Shown here: in pieces, positions 44,833-53,928 of the stretch | How the letters are laid out: each line of letters opens with the position of its first letter | Position numbering within the stretch: position 1 is the stretch's first letter | Origin: Cupriavidus necator A5-1 | GTDB taxonomy: Bacteria > Pseudomonadota > Gammaproteobacteria > Burkholderiales > Burkholderiaceae | DNA length: 64,000 nucleotides | Reading direction: 5' to 3' | Assembly: GCF_000744095.1 (NCBI RefSeq) | Contig: NZ_JQLI01000008.1 | Coordinates: 124,001-188,000, forward strand | Notes under the pieces: generated by a model | The model's database searches: none | Seen by the model: only the letters and a program-made list of their open reading frames with translations | Told to the model about the DNA's origin: nothing | Position numbers and translations under genes: made by a program

Positions 44833-44858
44833 AAAAAAGGGCCCGCAACTGCGGGCCC
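44833..44858 (-). terminator. Rho-independent terminator after livF
   Basis: GGGCCCGC (44839-44846) pairs with GCGGGCCC (44851-44858) over a four-base loop, followed on the minus strand by a run of T. It lies 28 bases past the livF stop. Confidence 0.88.
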
Positions 44859-44885
44859 TCATTCATGCGGCAATCGTCGCGCCGT

Positions 44886-45629
44886 TTACGCCGCTTTCTT
44901 CGCCAATCCAAGGTAAGTCTCGATCACCTTTGGATTCGCCGCCAGCTCATTCGCCGGCCCTTCCATCGACATATCCCCGGTCTCGATCACATAGCCGTAG
45001 TCCGCCACCTGCAGCGCGGCGCGCGCATTCTGCTCGATCAGCAGCGTCGCCACGCCCGTCGTGCGCAGGTTGCTGATGATGTGGAAGATCTCCTTGACGA
45101 TCAGCGGCGCCAGGCCGAGGCTGGGTTCGTCCAGCATCAGCAGTTGCGGCTTGGCCATCAGCGCGCGCCCCACCGCCAGCATCTGGCGCTCGCCGCCCGA
45201 CAGCGTGCCGGCGTCCTGGCGCGCGCGCTCGCGCAGGCGCGGGAACAATTCATAAACCACGTCCATCTGGTCGAGGAAGTTTTTCTCGCCCGCGCGCTTG
45301 CGGCGGAAGGCGCCCAGCAGCAGGTTGTCCTCGACCGTCATCGACGCGAACAACTCGCGCTTCTCCGGCACCAGGCACATGCCGCGCGCGACGCGCCCCT
45401 CCACCGGGATGCCGGCCAAGTCGTGGCCGAGGTAGCTGACCGAGCCGCTCGACGAGCCGTTCACCGGCAGCGCACCCATGATCGCGTTGAGCATGGTCGA
45501 CTTCCCGGCACCGTTGGGGCCGATCACCGTGACGATCTTGCCGGCCTCCACCTTCAGGTTGGCGCCGTGCACCGCTTCCACCTTGCCGTAGCGGACGTGG
45601 AGGTCCTTCACTTCGAGAATCAGGCTCAT
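44886..45629 (-). CDS. livF: Branched-chain amino acid ABC transporter ATPase (LivF type)
   Basis: This 247-residue nucleotide-binding subunit has the Walker A motif GPNGAGKSTM, the signature LSGGERQMLAVGRALM and the Walker B LLMLDEPSLGLAP. Together with the fused permease-ATPase, the permease and the binding protein upstream it forms a complete Liv-type importer. It is the last gene of that set. AAGGACC lies before the ATG. Confidence 0.95.
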   Translation of the reverse strand: MSLILEVKDLHVRYGKVEAVHGANLKVEAGKIVTVIGPNGAGKSTMLNAIMGALPVNGSSSGSVSYLGHDLAGIPVEGRVARGMCLVPEKRELFASMTVEDNLLLGAFRRKRAGEKNFLDQMDVVYELFPRLRERARQDAGTLSGGERQMLAVGRALMAKPQLLMLDEPSLGLAPLIVKEIFHIISNLRTTGVATLLIEQNARAALQVADYGYVIETGDMSMEGPANELAANPKVIETYLGLAKKAA

Positions 45630-45638
45630 GTCGGGTCC

Positions 45639-47480
45639 TTATTCCACACCACCCAGGTAGGCTTCCAGCACCGCGGGGTTCTTCTGCACTTCCTCCGGCA
45701 CGCCCTCGGCAATGCGTGTGCCGAATTCCATCACCACCAGCCGGTCGGTCAGGTTCATCACGAAGTCCATGTCGTGCTCCACCAGCAGCACGCTCATGCC
45801 CTCGCCCTTCAGTTTGCGCAGCAGTTCGGCCAGCGCCTGCTTCTCCTTGTAGCGCAGGCCCGCGGCGGGTTCGTCGAGCAGCAGCAGCGCCGGGTCGCAG
45901 CACAGCGCGCGCGCGATCTCCAGGATGCGTTGCTGGCCCAGCGCCAGGCTACCCGCTTCCATGTACATGCAGTCGGCCAGGCCCACGCGCTCGAGCTGGC
46001 GCCTGGCCTCGAACAGCAGCTTCTCTTCCTCGGCCTTGTTCATGCGCAGGATCGCGGCGGAGACACCGCCCTGCGCGCGGAAGTCGCCGCGCAGGTGCGC
46101 GCCGATGGCGACGTTCTCCAGCACCGTCATGGTCGGCAGCAGGTGCACATGCTGGAAGGTGCGGCCGATGCCGCGCTTGACAATCTCGCGCGACGGCAGG
46201 CCCGAGATCACCTCGCCGCGATAGCGCACTTCGCCGCGTGTGACCGGCAGCACGCCCGTCACCAGGTTGAAAGTGGTGGATTTGCCGGCGCCGTTGGGAC
46301 CGATCAGCCCGATGATCTCCCCCGCGCGCACCTGGAAGCTGACATCGTTGACCGCGACCAGTCCGCCGAACTCCTTGCGTGCGGCGCGTACATCGAGGAT
46401 CAGCTCGCCGGCCTCCGGTTTCTGGCGCACGGCCAGTGCTTCGGCCTGCGCGGGCGCCAGCACCGGCGGGCCCGACGGGACCAGGCGACGCAGGAACGGC
46501 CAGATGCCATCGCGCGCGTACTGCAGCAGCAGCACCAGCAGCACGCCGAAGACGATGATTTCGAAGTTGCCGTTGGCACCGAGCAGCTTGGGCAGCACGC
46601 CCTGCAGCACATCCTTCAGGATGGTCAGGATGCCCGCACCCAATACTGCGCCCCACACGTGGCCAACGCCGCCGACCACCGCCATGAACAAATACTCGAT
46701 ACCGTAGTTCAGACCGAACGGCGTCGGGTTCACCGCGCGCTGCAGATGCGCATAGAGGAAGCCCGACACACAGGCGAGGGTCGCCGCGACCACGAAGATC
46801 ACCACCTTCATCCACGCCGTGTTCACACCCATCGCCTCGGCCATCACGCCGCCGCCCTTGAGCGCGCGGATGGCACGTCCCGGGCGCGAGTTCAGCAGGT
46901 TCTGCATCGCCAGCACGGACACCAGCACCACGGCCCAGATCAGGTAGAACATCGAGCGGCCCGATTGCAACTCGATGCCAAGGAACGACAGCACCGGGAT
47001 CCCGTTCAGCCCGTCATACTTGCCGAGGAATTCCAGGTTGCCGAACAGGAAGAACAGCGACAGGCCCCACGCGATCGTCGCCAGCGGCAGGTAATGCCCG
47101 GACATGCGCATCGTGATCAGCCCGATCACATAAGCCGAGGCCATCGTGATCACCAGCCCCACCAGCAGGCCGAACCACGGCGACAGCCCGAACTGCGTGG
47201 TCAGGTACGCGGTGCTGTACGCACCGAGCCCCACGAACGCGGCCTGCCCGAACGAGGTCATCCCGCCCACCCCGGTCAGCAGCACCAGCCCGATCGCCAC
47301 GATGCTGTACAGGCCAATGTAGTTGCCCAGCGTGATCCAGAATTCCGGCGTCGGCAGTAGCGGCAGCAACGCCAGCACCACGACGAACGCCAGCGCCAAC
47401 AATCGGTTGCGATTCAGCCGCGCGCGGCTGCCTGCCTCGGTACCGGCCACGGCCGCCTGCTTGTCGGTCAGCATGGTCAT
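45639..47480 (-). CDS. Fused branched-chain amino acid ABC permease and ATPase (LivM-LivG)
   Basis: This 613-residue two-domain protein joins two subunits usually encoded by separate genes. Residues 1-330 are an integral membrane LivM-like permease (IGLYSIVAIGLVLLTGVGGM, then TSFGQAAFVGLGAYSTAYLT). Residues 360-613 are a LivG-like ATPase with Walker A IGPNGAGKSTTFNLVTG, signature LALGQQRILEIARAL and Walker B ALLLLDEPAAGL. No frameshift or stop lies between them and the linker SGPPVLAPAQAEALAVRQKPE is short. Fusions of this kind occur in some Burkholderiales. livH ends three bases upstream. Confidence 0.94.
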   Translation of the reverse strand: MTMLTDKQAAVAGTEAGSRARLNRNRLLALAFVVVLALLPLLPTPEFWITLGNYIGLYSIVAIGLVLLTGVGGMTSFGQAAFVGLGAYSTAYLTTQFGLSPWFGLLVGLVITMASAYVIGLITMRMSGHYLPLATIAWGLSLFFLFGNLEFLGKYDGLNGIPVLSFLGIELQSGRSMFYLIWAVVLVSVLAMQNLLNSRPGRAIRALKGGGVMAEAMGVNTAWMKVVIFVVAATLACVSGFLYAHLQRAVNPTPFGLNYGIEYLFMAVVGGVGHVWGAVLGAGILTILKDVLQGVLPKLLGANGNFEIIVFGVLLVLLLQYARDGIWPFLRRLVPSGPPVLAPAQAEALAVRQKPEAGELILDVRAARKEFGGLVAVNDVSFQVRAGEIIGLIGPNGAGKSTTFNLVTGVLPVTRGEVRYRGEVISGLPSREIVKRGIGRTFQHVHLLPTMTVLENVAIGAHLRGDFRAQGGVSAAILRMNKAEEEKLLFEARRQLERVGLADCMYMEAGSLALGQQRILEIARALCCDPALLLLDEPAAGLRYKEKQALAELLRKLKGEGMSVLLVEHDMDFVMNLTDRLVVMEFGTRIAEGVPEEVQKNPAVLEAYLGGVE

Positions 47481-47483
47481 GGC

Positions 47484-48536
47484 TTATTCCTCCTCCTCGA
47501 CATGCTTGCTCGTCAGCGAGCGCCACAGCAGCACCGGGATGATCAGTGTGAAGACGATAACCTCCTTGAACGCACTGGCCCAGAAGGACGAATAGGATTC
47601 GAGCAGGCCCACCAGCAGCGCACCCAGTGCTGCGACCGGATAGCTGACCAGCCCGCCGACGATGGCGCCGACAAAGCCCTTCAGGCCCACCAGGAAGCCC
47701 GACTCGTAATAGACCGTGGTCAGCGGCGCGATCAGGATGCCGCACAGCGCGCCCATCGCCGCGGCCAGCGTGAACGACAGGCGCCCCGCCTGCGTGGTGC
47801 CGATGCCGACCAGGCGCGCGCCCAGCCGGTTCACCGCGGTCGCGCGCAGCGCCTTGCCCTGCAGCGTGCGATCGAAATAGAAGTACAGTGCGCCGATCAG
47901 CAGCGCCGACACGCCCACCACCCACAGGCTCTGCCCCGAGATGCTGAGCGCGCCCACGTCGAAGCGCGCATCCGAGAATGCCGTGGTACGCGAGCCTTCC
48001 GCACCGAACATCACCAGCCCCAGCCCCACCAGCGCAAAGTGCACGCCGACCGAGACGATCAGCAGCACCAGCGTGCTGGCCTCGGCCAGCGGCTGGTAGG
48101 CCAGCCGGTACAGCATCGGCCCGAGCGGGATGATGATCAGCAGCGTCAGCGCGATCTGCGCCAGCATCGGCAGCGGCTGCGCGCCATACTGCTGCGCCAC
48201 CCAGTGCACCGCGAGCGGGAACACCAGGTACTTGCCGGCCAGCACGCCCAGACGCTGGCCCAGCGTGCGCCGCAGTTCGGCGCTGCGCAGCACGGTCACG
48301 GTTTCATAGAGGAAGGTCAGCACGCCCATCGCCAGCAGCAGCCAGCTGGTCTGCGGCGCGTGCCCGGCCTGCATTGCCGCCAGCGTCAGCGCGCCGTAGG
48401 CCACGAACTCCCCTTGCGGGATGAAGATGACGCGGGTCACCGAGAACACCAGCACCAGGGCCAGTGCCAGCAGCGCGTAGATCGCGCCCGAGGTGATGCC
48501 GTCCTGCGCCAGGATGGCAGCGATAGATAAGTCCAT
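47484..48536 (-). CDS. livH: Branched-chain amino acid ABC transporter permease (LivH type)
   Basis: This 350-residue integral membrane permease begins DGITSGAIYALLALALVLVF and carries the EFVAYGALTLAAMQAG motif. Compared with usual LivH proteins of about 290-300 residues it has an insertion around 75-130 (LRSAELRRTLGQRLGVLAGK), where an extra polar loop enters the membrane domain. The C-terminal helix FKEVIVFTLIIPVLLWRSLT is typical. It is the partner of the fused LivM-LivG protein downstream. GGGGAGACA precedes the ATG. Confidence 0.92.
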   Translation of the reverse strand: MDLSIAAILAQDGITSGAIYALLALALVLVFSVTRVIFIPQGEFVAYGALTLAAMQAGHAPQTSWLLLAMGVLTFLYETVTVLRSAELRRTLGQRLGVLAGKYLVFPLAVHWVAQQYGAQPLPMLAQIALTLLIIIPLGPMLYRLAYQPLAEASTLVLLIVSVGVHFALVGLGLVMFGAEGSRTTAFSDARFDVGALSISGQSLWVVGVSALLIGALYFYFDRTLQGKALRATAVNRLGARLVGIGTTQAGRLSFTLAAAMGALCGILIAPLTTVYYESGFLVGLKGFVGAIVGGLVSYPVAALGALLVGLLESYSSFWASAFKEVIVFTLIIPVLLWRSLTSKHVEEEE

Positions 48537-48670
48537 TGTCTCCCCGTGTCGTAGATATACCTGCCTGCATCGAAGGGGGCCGACAGGGCGCTGAGCGCGT
48601 TGGGATTACGAAATAGTAAACGGATTGCCTATAGCGCAAATACAGGGCAACCCTAACGACGACCCTAATG

Positions 48671-48696
48671 ACGGCCCTGACGGCCCTGACGGCCCC
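48671..48696. repeat. Three-copy 9-base tandem repeat ACGGCCCTG
   Basis: ACGGCCCTG is repeated three times, the last copy with a final-base change. Degenerate units (CCCTAACGACGACCCTAATG) precede it. It lies upstream of livH, between that start and the terminator at 48752. Confidence 0.7.
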
Positions 48697-48751
48697 ACGC
48701 TCAGGATGGCGCGAGGCCGTGCGTCGTGCAATCCGCATCGGGCAAAAAAAA

Positions 48752-48774
48752 AGCGCATGGCCGAACCATGCGCT
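48752..48774 (-). terminator. Rho-independent terminator after the binding-protein gene
   Basis: AGCGCATGG (48752-48760) pairs with CCATGCGCT (48766-48774). Nine A residues on the + strand at the left end give a T run on the minus strand. It lies between the binding-protein stop and livH, so most transcription of the transporter genes probably needs read-through or a separate promoter. Confidence 0.85.
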
Positions 48775-48828
48775 CGTGCTGCGTCCCGCCGTAGCGAAGC
48801 GATGCGGTGAATGAATGCGCTGCCTGCC

Positions 48829-49986
48829 CTACTTCGTCAGCAGCTTCCACTTGCCGTCGACGATCTGCACCATCACGCGGGCACGCTGGTCGAAGCCGAG
48901 GTGGTCGGTCGCGCTCATGTTCATGATGCCGTGCGACACGGGCAGGTTCTTGGTCTGCTCCATCGCATCGCGCAGCGCCTTGCGGAATTCCTTGGTGCCG
49001 GGCTGGCCCTTCTTCAGCGCTTCGGGGATGGCGTGCTGCAGGATCAGGCCTGCATCCCAGGCATGGCCGCCGAAGGTCGAGACCTGCCCGCCGAACGCCT
49101 TCTCATAAGCGGTCTTGTAGGTCATCGCCGGCTTCTTCACCGGGTTGCTGTCAGGCAGCTGCTCGGCCACCAGCAGCGGGCCTGCCGGCAGGTAGGTGCC
49201 CTCGCAGTCCTTGCCGCACACGCGCAGGAAGTCGGGATTGGCCACACCGTGGGTCTGGTAGATCTTGCCCTTGAAGCCGCGCTCCTTCAGCGTCTTGGCC
49301 GGCAGCGCAGCGGGCGTACCCGAGCCTGCGATCAGCACGGCGTCGGCGTTGGCGCTCATCATCTTCAGCACCTGGCCGGTCACCGAGGTATCGGTGCGGG
49401 CAAAGCGCTCGTTAGCGACCACCTTGATCTTGCGCATGTCCGCCACCTTGGCGAATTCCTGCGCCCAGCTGTCGCCATAGGCATCCGCGAAGCCGATAAA
49501 GGCCACCGTCTTCACGTTGTTGTTGCCCATATGCTCGGCGATGGCAGTCGCCATGTGCGAGTCGTTCTGCGGCGTCTTGAAGACCCAGGCGCGCTTGGCG
49601 TCCATCGGCTCGATGATGCGGGCCGAGGCGGCCATGGTGATCATCGGCGTCTCGCTCTCGGAGACCACGTCGACCATCGCCAGCGAGTTCGGCGTCACGG
49701 TGGAACCCACCACCACATCGACCTTGTCTTCAGTGATCAGCTTGCGCGTGTTCTTGACCGCGGTGGTGGTATCGGAGGCATCGTCGAGCACGATGTACTC
49801 GATCTTCTTGCCCGCCACTTCCTTGGGCATCAGCGTGAAGGTGTTCTTTTCCGGAATGCCCAGCGATGCCGCCGGACCCGTGGCCGATACCGTGACCCCG
49901 ACCTTGACCTGTGCGTGGGCTGCGCCGACAACCAGGCTCAGGCTGGCCGCCGCGATTGCCAGCAGGCTGGCGCGCTTGAAATCCAT
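48829..49986 (-). CDS. Branched-chain amino acid ABC transporter binding protein (LivJ/K type)
   Basis: This 385-residue periplasmic binding protein has a signal peptide (RASLLAIAAASLSLVVGAAHA, 5-25) and mature N-terminus QVKVGVTVSATGPAASLGIP. Further family blocks are DVVVGSTVTPNSLAMVDVVS and FIGFADAYGDSWAQEFAKVA. One cysteine pair, in VCGKDCEGTY, may form a disulfide. GAAGGAGACAAG precedes the ATG. A hairpin lies in the leader just before the ribosome-binding site. It presumably feeds the adjacent permease-ATPase set; the ligand is unknown. Confidence 0.94.
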   Translation of the reverse strand: MDFKRASLLAIAAASLSLVVGAAHAQVKVGVTVSATGPAASLGIPEKNTFTLMPKEVAGKKIEYIVLDDASDTTTAVKNTRKLITEDKVDVVVGSTVTPNSLAMVDVVSESETPMITMAASARIIEPMDAKRAWVFKTPQNDSHMATAIAEHMGNNNVKTVAFIGFADAYGDSWAQEFAKVADMRKIKVVANERFARTDTSVTGQVLKMMSANADAVLIAGSGTPAALPAKTLKERGFKGKIYQTHGVANPDFLRVCGKDCEGTYLPAGPLLVAEQLPDSNPVKKPAMTYKTAYEKAFGGQVSTFGGHAWDAGLILQHAIPEALKKGQPGTKEFRKALRDAMEQTKNLPVSHGIMNMSATDHLGFDQRARVMVQIVDGKWKLLTK

Positions 49987-50012
49987 CTTGTCTCCTTCGG
50001 TTCCTGAAACAG

Positions 50013-50049
50013 AAAGGCATCCGTCCGGCGTCCGCCGGCGGATGCCTTT
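50013..50049. terminator. Strong hairpin in the binding-protein leader
   Basis: AAAGGCATCCG (50013-50023) pairs with its complement at 50039-50049, and CCGGCG with CGCCGG inside. A full T run follows only on the + strand; on the minus strand it is TTTCTGTTTC. It ends 26 bases before the ATG of the downstream minus-strand gene and could be a terminator of the TauE gene or an attenuator. Confidence 0.6.
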
Positions 50050-50282
50050 TTTCTAGTAACGACCCCTCGGGTCTGACGCAGGCACATCGCTGGCGCCCGC
50101 GCTACAGCTAGGAACGATGCAACACCGTTCCGCTTCTCCCGTCCGCACCAGCCCCCGGACTTGGCGCTTCCGTAATTCACCGACCGCACGGTCGGGAATG
50201 CGGATCGAGTCTATCACAGCGTTTTGGCGCGAAAAGGGAGGATTAACCCGCATCGCGCGCCACGGCGCGGGCCCTGGCCGGA

Positions 50283-51044
50283 TCAGCGCAGGAACGCATC
50301 CCACGCGGTCTTCAGGATCAGCGCACTCACCACCACGATAAACATCTTGCGCACGAAGGCACTGCCATGCCTCAGCGCCAGCCGGCTGCCCACCTGGCTG
50401 CCGGCGACGTTGGCCACCGCCATCACCAGCCCCAGCTGCCACCAGATATGGCCCTTGCTGGCCAGCAGCAGCAACGCTGCCAGGTTGGTGGCCAGGTTGA
50501 CCAGCTTGGTCGAGGCCGCTGCGTGCAGGAAGTCATAGCCGAACACGCGCACGAACACGATCATCAGGAAGCTGCCGGTGCCGGGACCGAACACGCCGTC
50601 ATAGAAGCCGAGCACCGCGCCGGCCAGCAGCGCGGCCAGCCGTTCGCGTCCGCCCGACAGCGTGGGCGCGTGCTCGGTGCCCAGGTCCTTCTTGGCCACC
50701 GTATAGACCAGCAGCACCACCAGGATGAACGGCAGCGCCTTGCGCATCGGCTCGGCCGGAATCATGGTCAGCGCCCAGGCGCCGGCCATCGAGCAGATAA
50801 AGGCCGCCAGCACCGCCGGCGCGGTAGCGCCCCAGTAGATGCGCACGCTGCGGCCGTAGCGCAGTGCCGCGTTGGCGGTGCCGGCGATCGACGCGACCTT
50901 GTTGGTGCCGAGCAGCGTGGCCGGCGACATGCCGGGATAGGCCGAGAACAGCGCCGGGATCTGGACCAGGCCGCCGCCACCGGCGACCGCATCGATCAGG
51001 CCGGCGAGAAAGGCGGCAACCGCCAGGAATGCAAATTCCATCAT
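50283..51044 (-). CDS. TauE/SafE (TSUP) family membrane transporter
   Basis: This 253-residue inner-membrane protein is of the sulfite exporter TauE/SafE family. It has about eight hydrophobic segments. The family motif GLIDAVAGGGGLVQIPALF is at 15-33, with LLGTNKVASIAGTANAALRY after it and FYDGVFGPGTGSFLMIVFV in the second half repeat. Substrates of relatives include sulfite, sulfoacetate and other anions; which one is moved here is unknown. A second ATG one codon later is equally possible. It lies on its own between the two liv sets. Confidence 0.9.
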   Translation of the reverse strand: MMEFAFLAVAAFLAGLIDAVAGGGGLVQIPALFSAYPGMSPATLLGTNKVASIAGTANAALRYGRSVRIYWGATAPAVLAAFICSMAGAWALTMIPAEPMRKALPFILVVLLVYTVAKKDLGTEHAPTLSGGRERLAALLAGAVLGFYDGVFGPGTGSFLMIVFVRVFGYDFLHAAASTKLVNLATNLAALLLLASKGHIWWQLGLVMAVANVAGSQVGSRLALRHGSAFVRKMFIVVVSALILKTAWDAFLR

Positions 51045-51113
51045 TGCAGGAAACGGGAAAGCGAGAAGGGAGAAACGGAAGGGAACGTGAGGCGCTCGGC
51101 CGGGTGTGCCGGC

Positions 51114-51743
51114 TCACCCGAGCACCTTGGCGGCCGGAACCAGGCTGCGATGCCACAGGCCGCTGCCGTGGGGGCTGAAGCCCGCCGGCGGATCGCCGTG
51201 CCCGCTCACGAGGCCAGGCGCCAGCAGCGCATGGCGGATGCCGTGGGCGCGGCCCCAGTCGGCCAGCGTGTCGCAGCAGGCCTGCAGGCAGGTCCGGCTG
51301 GCCTCCGGCGGCAGGCCGGGGCGCACCCACCACTCCGTCGCGCAGGCGGCTAGCCCTGCAAAGTCCAGTCTGGGCACCAGCGCCACTGGCAGGCAACCCA
51401 GCACATCGTCCGGCGCCGCCCCGTGCGCGATCAGGCAGATGCCGCGCCCGGACTGGGCCAGGAGCTCGTCCAGCATCAGCCGGCGCGCGCGGGCGGCAGG
51501 CACCGGCAGCGCCTGCACGGCGTCCAGCCAGGCCGCCAGCATGGCGGCATCGGCACCTAGCCCAAGGCGTACCAACCCCTGCGGCGCGGGTGAGCCGGGA
51601 CAATCGGGGGTATCTGGGGATTCGGGCGAGTCAGGAACGGCGGGCATGGCGGGCAACGGAGAGCGCCCGCATTGTCTCACGCGGCAAGGGGCCAGGTGAT
51701 GCCGCTGCGGCATGGATGCCCCAGGATGGGGCGAATGCAGCAC
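51114..51743 (-). CDS. Hypothetical protein with possible acetyltransferase-like fold
   Basis: This frame of up to 209 residues ends just after the TauE-family gene's upstream side. The part from about residue 55 looks protein-like: RLGLGADAAMLAAWLDAVQAL, LPVALVPRLDFAGLAACATE and LADWGRAHGIRHALLAPGL. The helix/strand pattern recalls GNAT acetyltransferases but no acetyl-CoA motif was identified. The true start is unsure: an ATG at 51647 would give 178 residues, and neither has a good ribosome-binding site. The first residues are proline-rich and may not be translated. Confidence 0.5.
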   Translation of the reverse strand: MLHSPHPGASMPQRHHLAPCRVRQCGRSPLPAMPAVPDSPESPDTPDCPGSPAPQGLVRLGLGADAAMLAAWLDAVQALPVPAARARRLMLDELLAQSGRGICLIAHGAAPDDVLGCLPVALVPRLDFAGLAACATEWWVRPGLPPEASRTCLQACCDTLADWGRAHGIRHALLAPGLVSGHGDPPAGFSPHGSGLWHRSLVPAAKVLG

Positions 51744-51772
51744 AGGAGTGAAGGGAAGCTCAAATGAAAAAA

Positions 51773-51799
51773 GCGTTGCCGAGGATCACCCGGCAACGC
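51773..51799 (-). terminator. Rho-independent terminator after livM
   Basis: GCGTTGCCG (51773-51781) pairs with CGGCAACGC (51791-51799) over a nine-base loop. Six A residues to its left give a T run on the minus strand. It lies about 165 bases beyond the livM stop and closes the second liv set. Confidence 0.8.
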
Positions 51800-51964
51800 C
51801 CTTTATTTATAACGCTGCTACCCGACACCGGGTGCGCGCCTGTCGTCTCCTCGCTTCCGCCTCCATTTAACCTGCGAAAACCGTATATGGAATGTAACGA
51901 AGCGGTGCATCGAGGACAAGCTAGAAAAAACCCTAGCCCCACAATCGGGCATGTCGACCCGCGG

Positions 51965-53023
51965 TCACTCGTGCTTGCGACCGAAGCGCGCCAGCAGCTC
52001 GCCCATGATGCCACGGCGGAAGGTCAGCACGCAGATCACGAAGATCACGCCGGTCACCATCGTCACCGACTCGCCCAGGGTGTTGAACCAGCCGATGCCG
52101 GTCGCCGATGCCAGGAAGCTGCCGATGTCGCCCAGCTTGTTCTCCAGCGCCACGACCACGAAGGCGCCGACAATCGGGCCCGACAATGTGCCCAGGCCGC
52201 CGACCAGCGTCATCAGGATCACCGAGCCCGACATCGACCAATGCACGTCGGTCAGCGTCTCAAAGCCCAGCACCAGCGCCTTGATCGAGCCGGCCAGCCC
52301 CGACAGCGCCGCCGACAGCACGAAGGCGGTTAGCTTGAAGCGGTCGACGTCATAGCCCAGCGAGATCGCGCGCGGCTCGTTCTCCTTGATCGCCTTCAGG
52401 ATCTGGCCGAACGGCGAATGCACCGTGCGCACGATCAGCGCGAAGGCCGCGACGATGATCACCAGCGCCACGTAGTACAGCGTCAGGTCACTAGACAGCG
52501 ACAGCACGCCGAACAGCTTGCCGCGCGGGATGCCCTGCAGCCCGTCCTCGCCGCCGGTGAACGGCGCCTGCAGGCAGATAAAGAACAGCATCTGCGCCAG
52601 CGCCAGCGTGATCATCGAGAAGTAGATGCCCTGCCGGCGGATCGCCACCGAGCCCACCACGTAGCCGATCAGCGCGCCGGTGGCGGTGCCCAGGATCAGG
52701 CCGATCTCCGGGGTCACGCCCCAGGCCTTCATCGCATGACCGGCCGCGTAGCCCGCGCCGCCGAAGAACGCCGCATGGCCGAACGACAGCAGCCCGGTAT
52801 AGCCAATCAGCAGGTTGAAGGCACACGCGAACAGCGCGAAGCACAGCACCTTGAGTACGAACACCGGATACGCGCCCGCCATCGGCGCGGCAATCAGCGC
52901 CAGCAACAGCAATCCGTACAACAGTTTCTTCTGCACGCCTTGTCCCTTTCCTGCCTGGCCTGCGTTGGCCGCCACCGTGGTTTGCGTCGATGGCGTCGAC
53001 GATGTGGATGGTGCGCTCATCAC
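51965..53023 (-). CDS. livM: Branched-chain amino acid ABC transporter permease (LivM type)
   Basis: This 352-residue integral membrane permease contains FNLLIGYTGLLSFGHAAFFG and YVVGSVAIRRQGIYFSMITL, typical of LivM. A glycine-rich segment (SVILMTLVGGLGTLSGPIVG) lies near the end. The first 30 or so residues are polar and low-complexity. The start overlaps the livH stop by four bases (ATGA), so the two are coupled. It is the last gene of the second liv set, followed by a terminator. Confidence 0.95.
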   Translation of the reverse strand: MMSAPSTSSTPSTQTTVAANAGQAGKGQGVQKKLLYGLLLLALIAAPMAGAYPVFVLKVLCFALFACAFNLLIGYTGLLSFGHAAFFGGAGYAAGHAMKAWGVTPEIGLILGTATGALIGYVVGSVAIRRQGIYFSMITLALAQMLFFICLQAPFTGGEDGLQGIPRGKLFGVLSLSSDLTLYYVALVIIVAAFALIVRTVHSPFGQILKAIKENEPRAISLGYDVDRFKLTAFVLSAALSGLAGSIKALVLGFETLTDVHWSMSGSVILMTLVGGLGTLSGPIVGAFVVVALENKLGDIGSFLASATGIGWFNTLGESVTMVTGVIFVICVLTFRRGIMGELLARFGRKHE

Positions 53024-53910
53024 TTCTCCTTACCGAACAGCCCGGCCGGGCGCAGCAGCAGCACGATCACCATGATGAAGAACACCACGGTCGACGATGC
53101 TTCAGGATAGAACACCTTGGTCAGCCCCTCGATCACGCCCAGCCCCAGGCCGGTCAGGATCGAGCCCATGATCGAACCCATGCCGCCGATCACCACCACC
53201 GCGAACACGATGATGATCAGGTTCTGCCCCATCAGCGGCGAGATCTGGATCACCGGCGCCGCGAGCACGCCCGCAAACGCTGCCAGCGCCACGCCGAAGC
53301 CGTAGGTCAGCGTCACCATCAGCGGCACGTTGACGCCGAAGGCCTCGACCATCTTGGGGTTCTCGGTGCCTGCGCGCAGGTAGGCGCCCAGCTTGGTCTT
53401 CTCGATCACGTACCAGGTGGCAAAGCACACCACCAGCGACGCCACCACGACCCAGGCGCGGTAGTTGGGCAGGGTCATGAAGCCCAGGTCGGTCGCGCCC
53501 TGCAGCGCGTCCGGCGTCGAGTACGGCAGCCCCGACACGCCGTAGATCGAGCGGAAGATGCCCTCGATCACCAGCGTGATGCCCAGCGTCAGCAGCAGGC
53601 CGTAGATATGGTCGAGCTTGTAGATCCAGCGCAGCATGGTCTTCTCGATCACCACGCCCAGCGCAGCAACGACCAGCGGCGACAGCAGCAGCATGATCCA
53701 GTAGTTCAGCCCGGCGTACTCCATGCCCATCCAGGCCAGCACCGCACCGAGCATGAAGAGCGCGCCGTGCGCGAAATTGATGACGTTGAGCAGGCCGAAG
53801 ATGACCGCGAGGCCCAGGCTCAGCATCGCATAGAAAGCGCCGTTGACCAGCCCCAGCAATAGCTGGGAGAGCATGGCAGGCAAGGGGATTCCGAAGATGT
53901 CCATGAGCAT
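53020..53910 (-). CDS. livH: Branched-chain amino acid ABC transporter permease (LivH type)
   Basis: This 296-residue integral membrane permease begins SQLLLGLVNGAFYAMLSLGL and carries NFAHGALFMLGAVLAWMGME and LIIIVFAVVVIGGMGSIMGS near the C-terminus. Two ATGs six bases apart are possible (53910, 53904). It follows the binding-protein gene, from which it is separated by 213 bases containing a REP-like palindrome pair. Confidence 0.95.
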   Translation of the reverse strand: MLMDIFGIPLPAMLSQLLLGLVNGAFYAMLSLGLAVIFGLLNVINFAHGALFMLGAVLAWMGMEYAGLNYWIMLLLSPLVVAALGVVIEKTMLRWIYKLDHIYGLLLTLGITLVIEGIFRSIYGVSGLPYSTPDALQGATDLGFMTLPNYRAWVVVASLVVCFATWYVIEKTKLGAYLRAGTENPKMVEAFGVNVPLMVTLTYGFGVALAAFAGVLAAPVIQISPLMGQNLIIIVFAVVVIGGMGSIMGSILTGLGLGVIEGLTKVFYPEASSTVVFFIMVIVLLLRPAGLFGKEK

Positions 53911-53928
53911 CGATTGCTGGTGGGGTCT

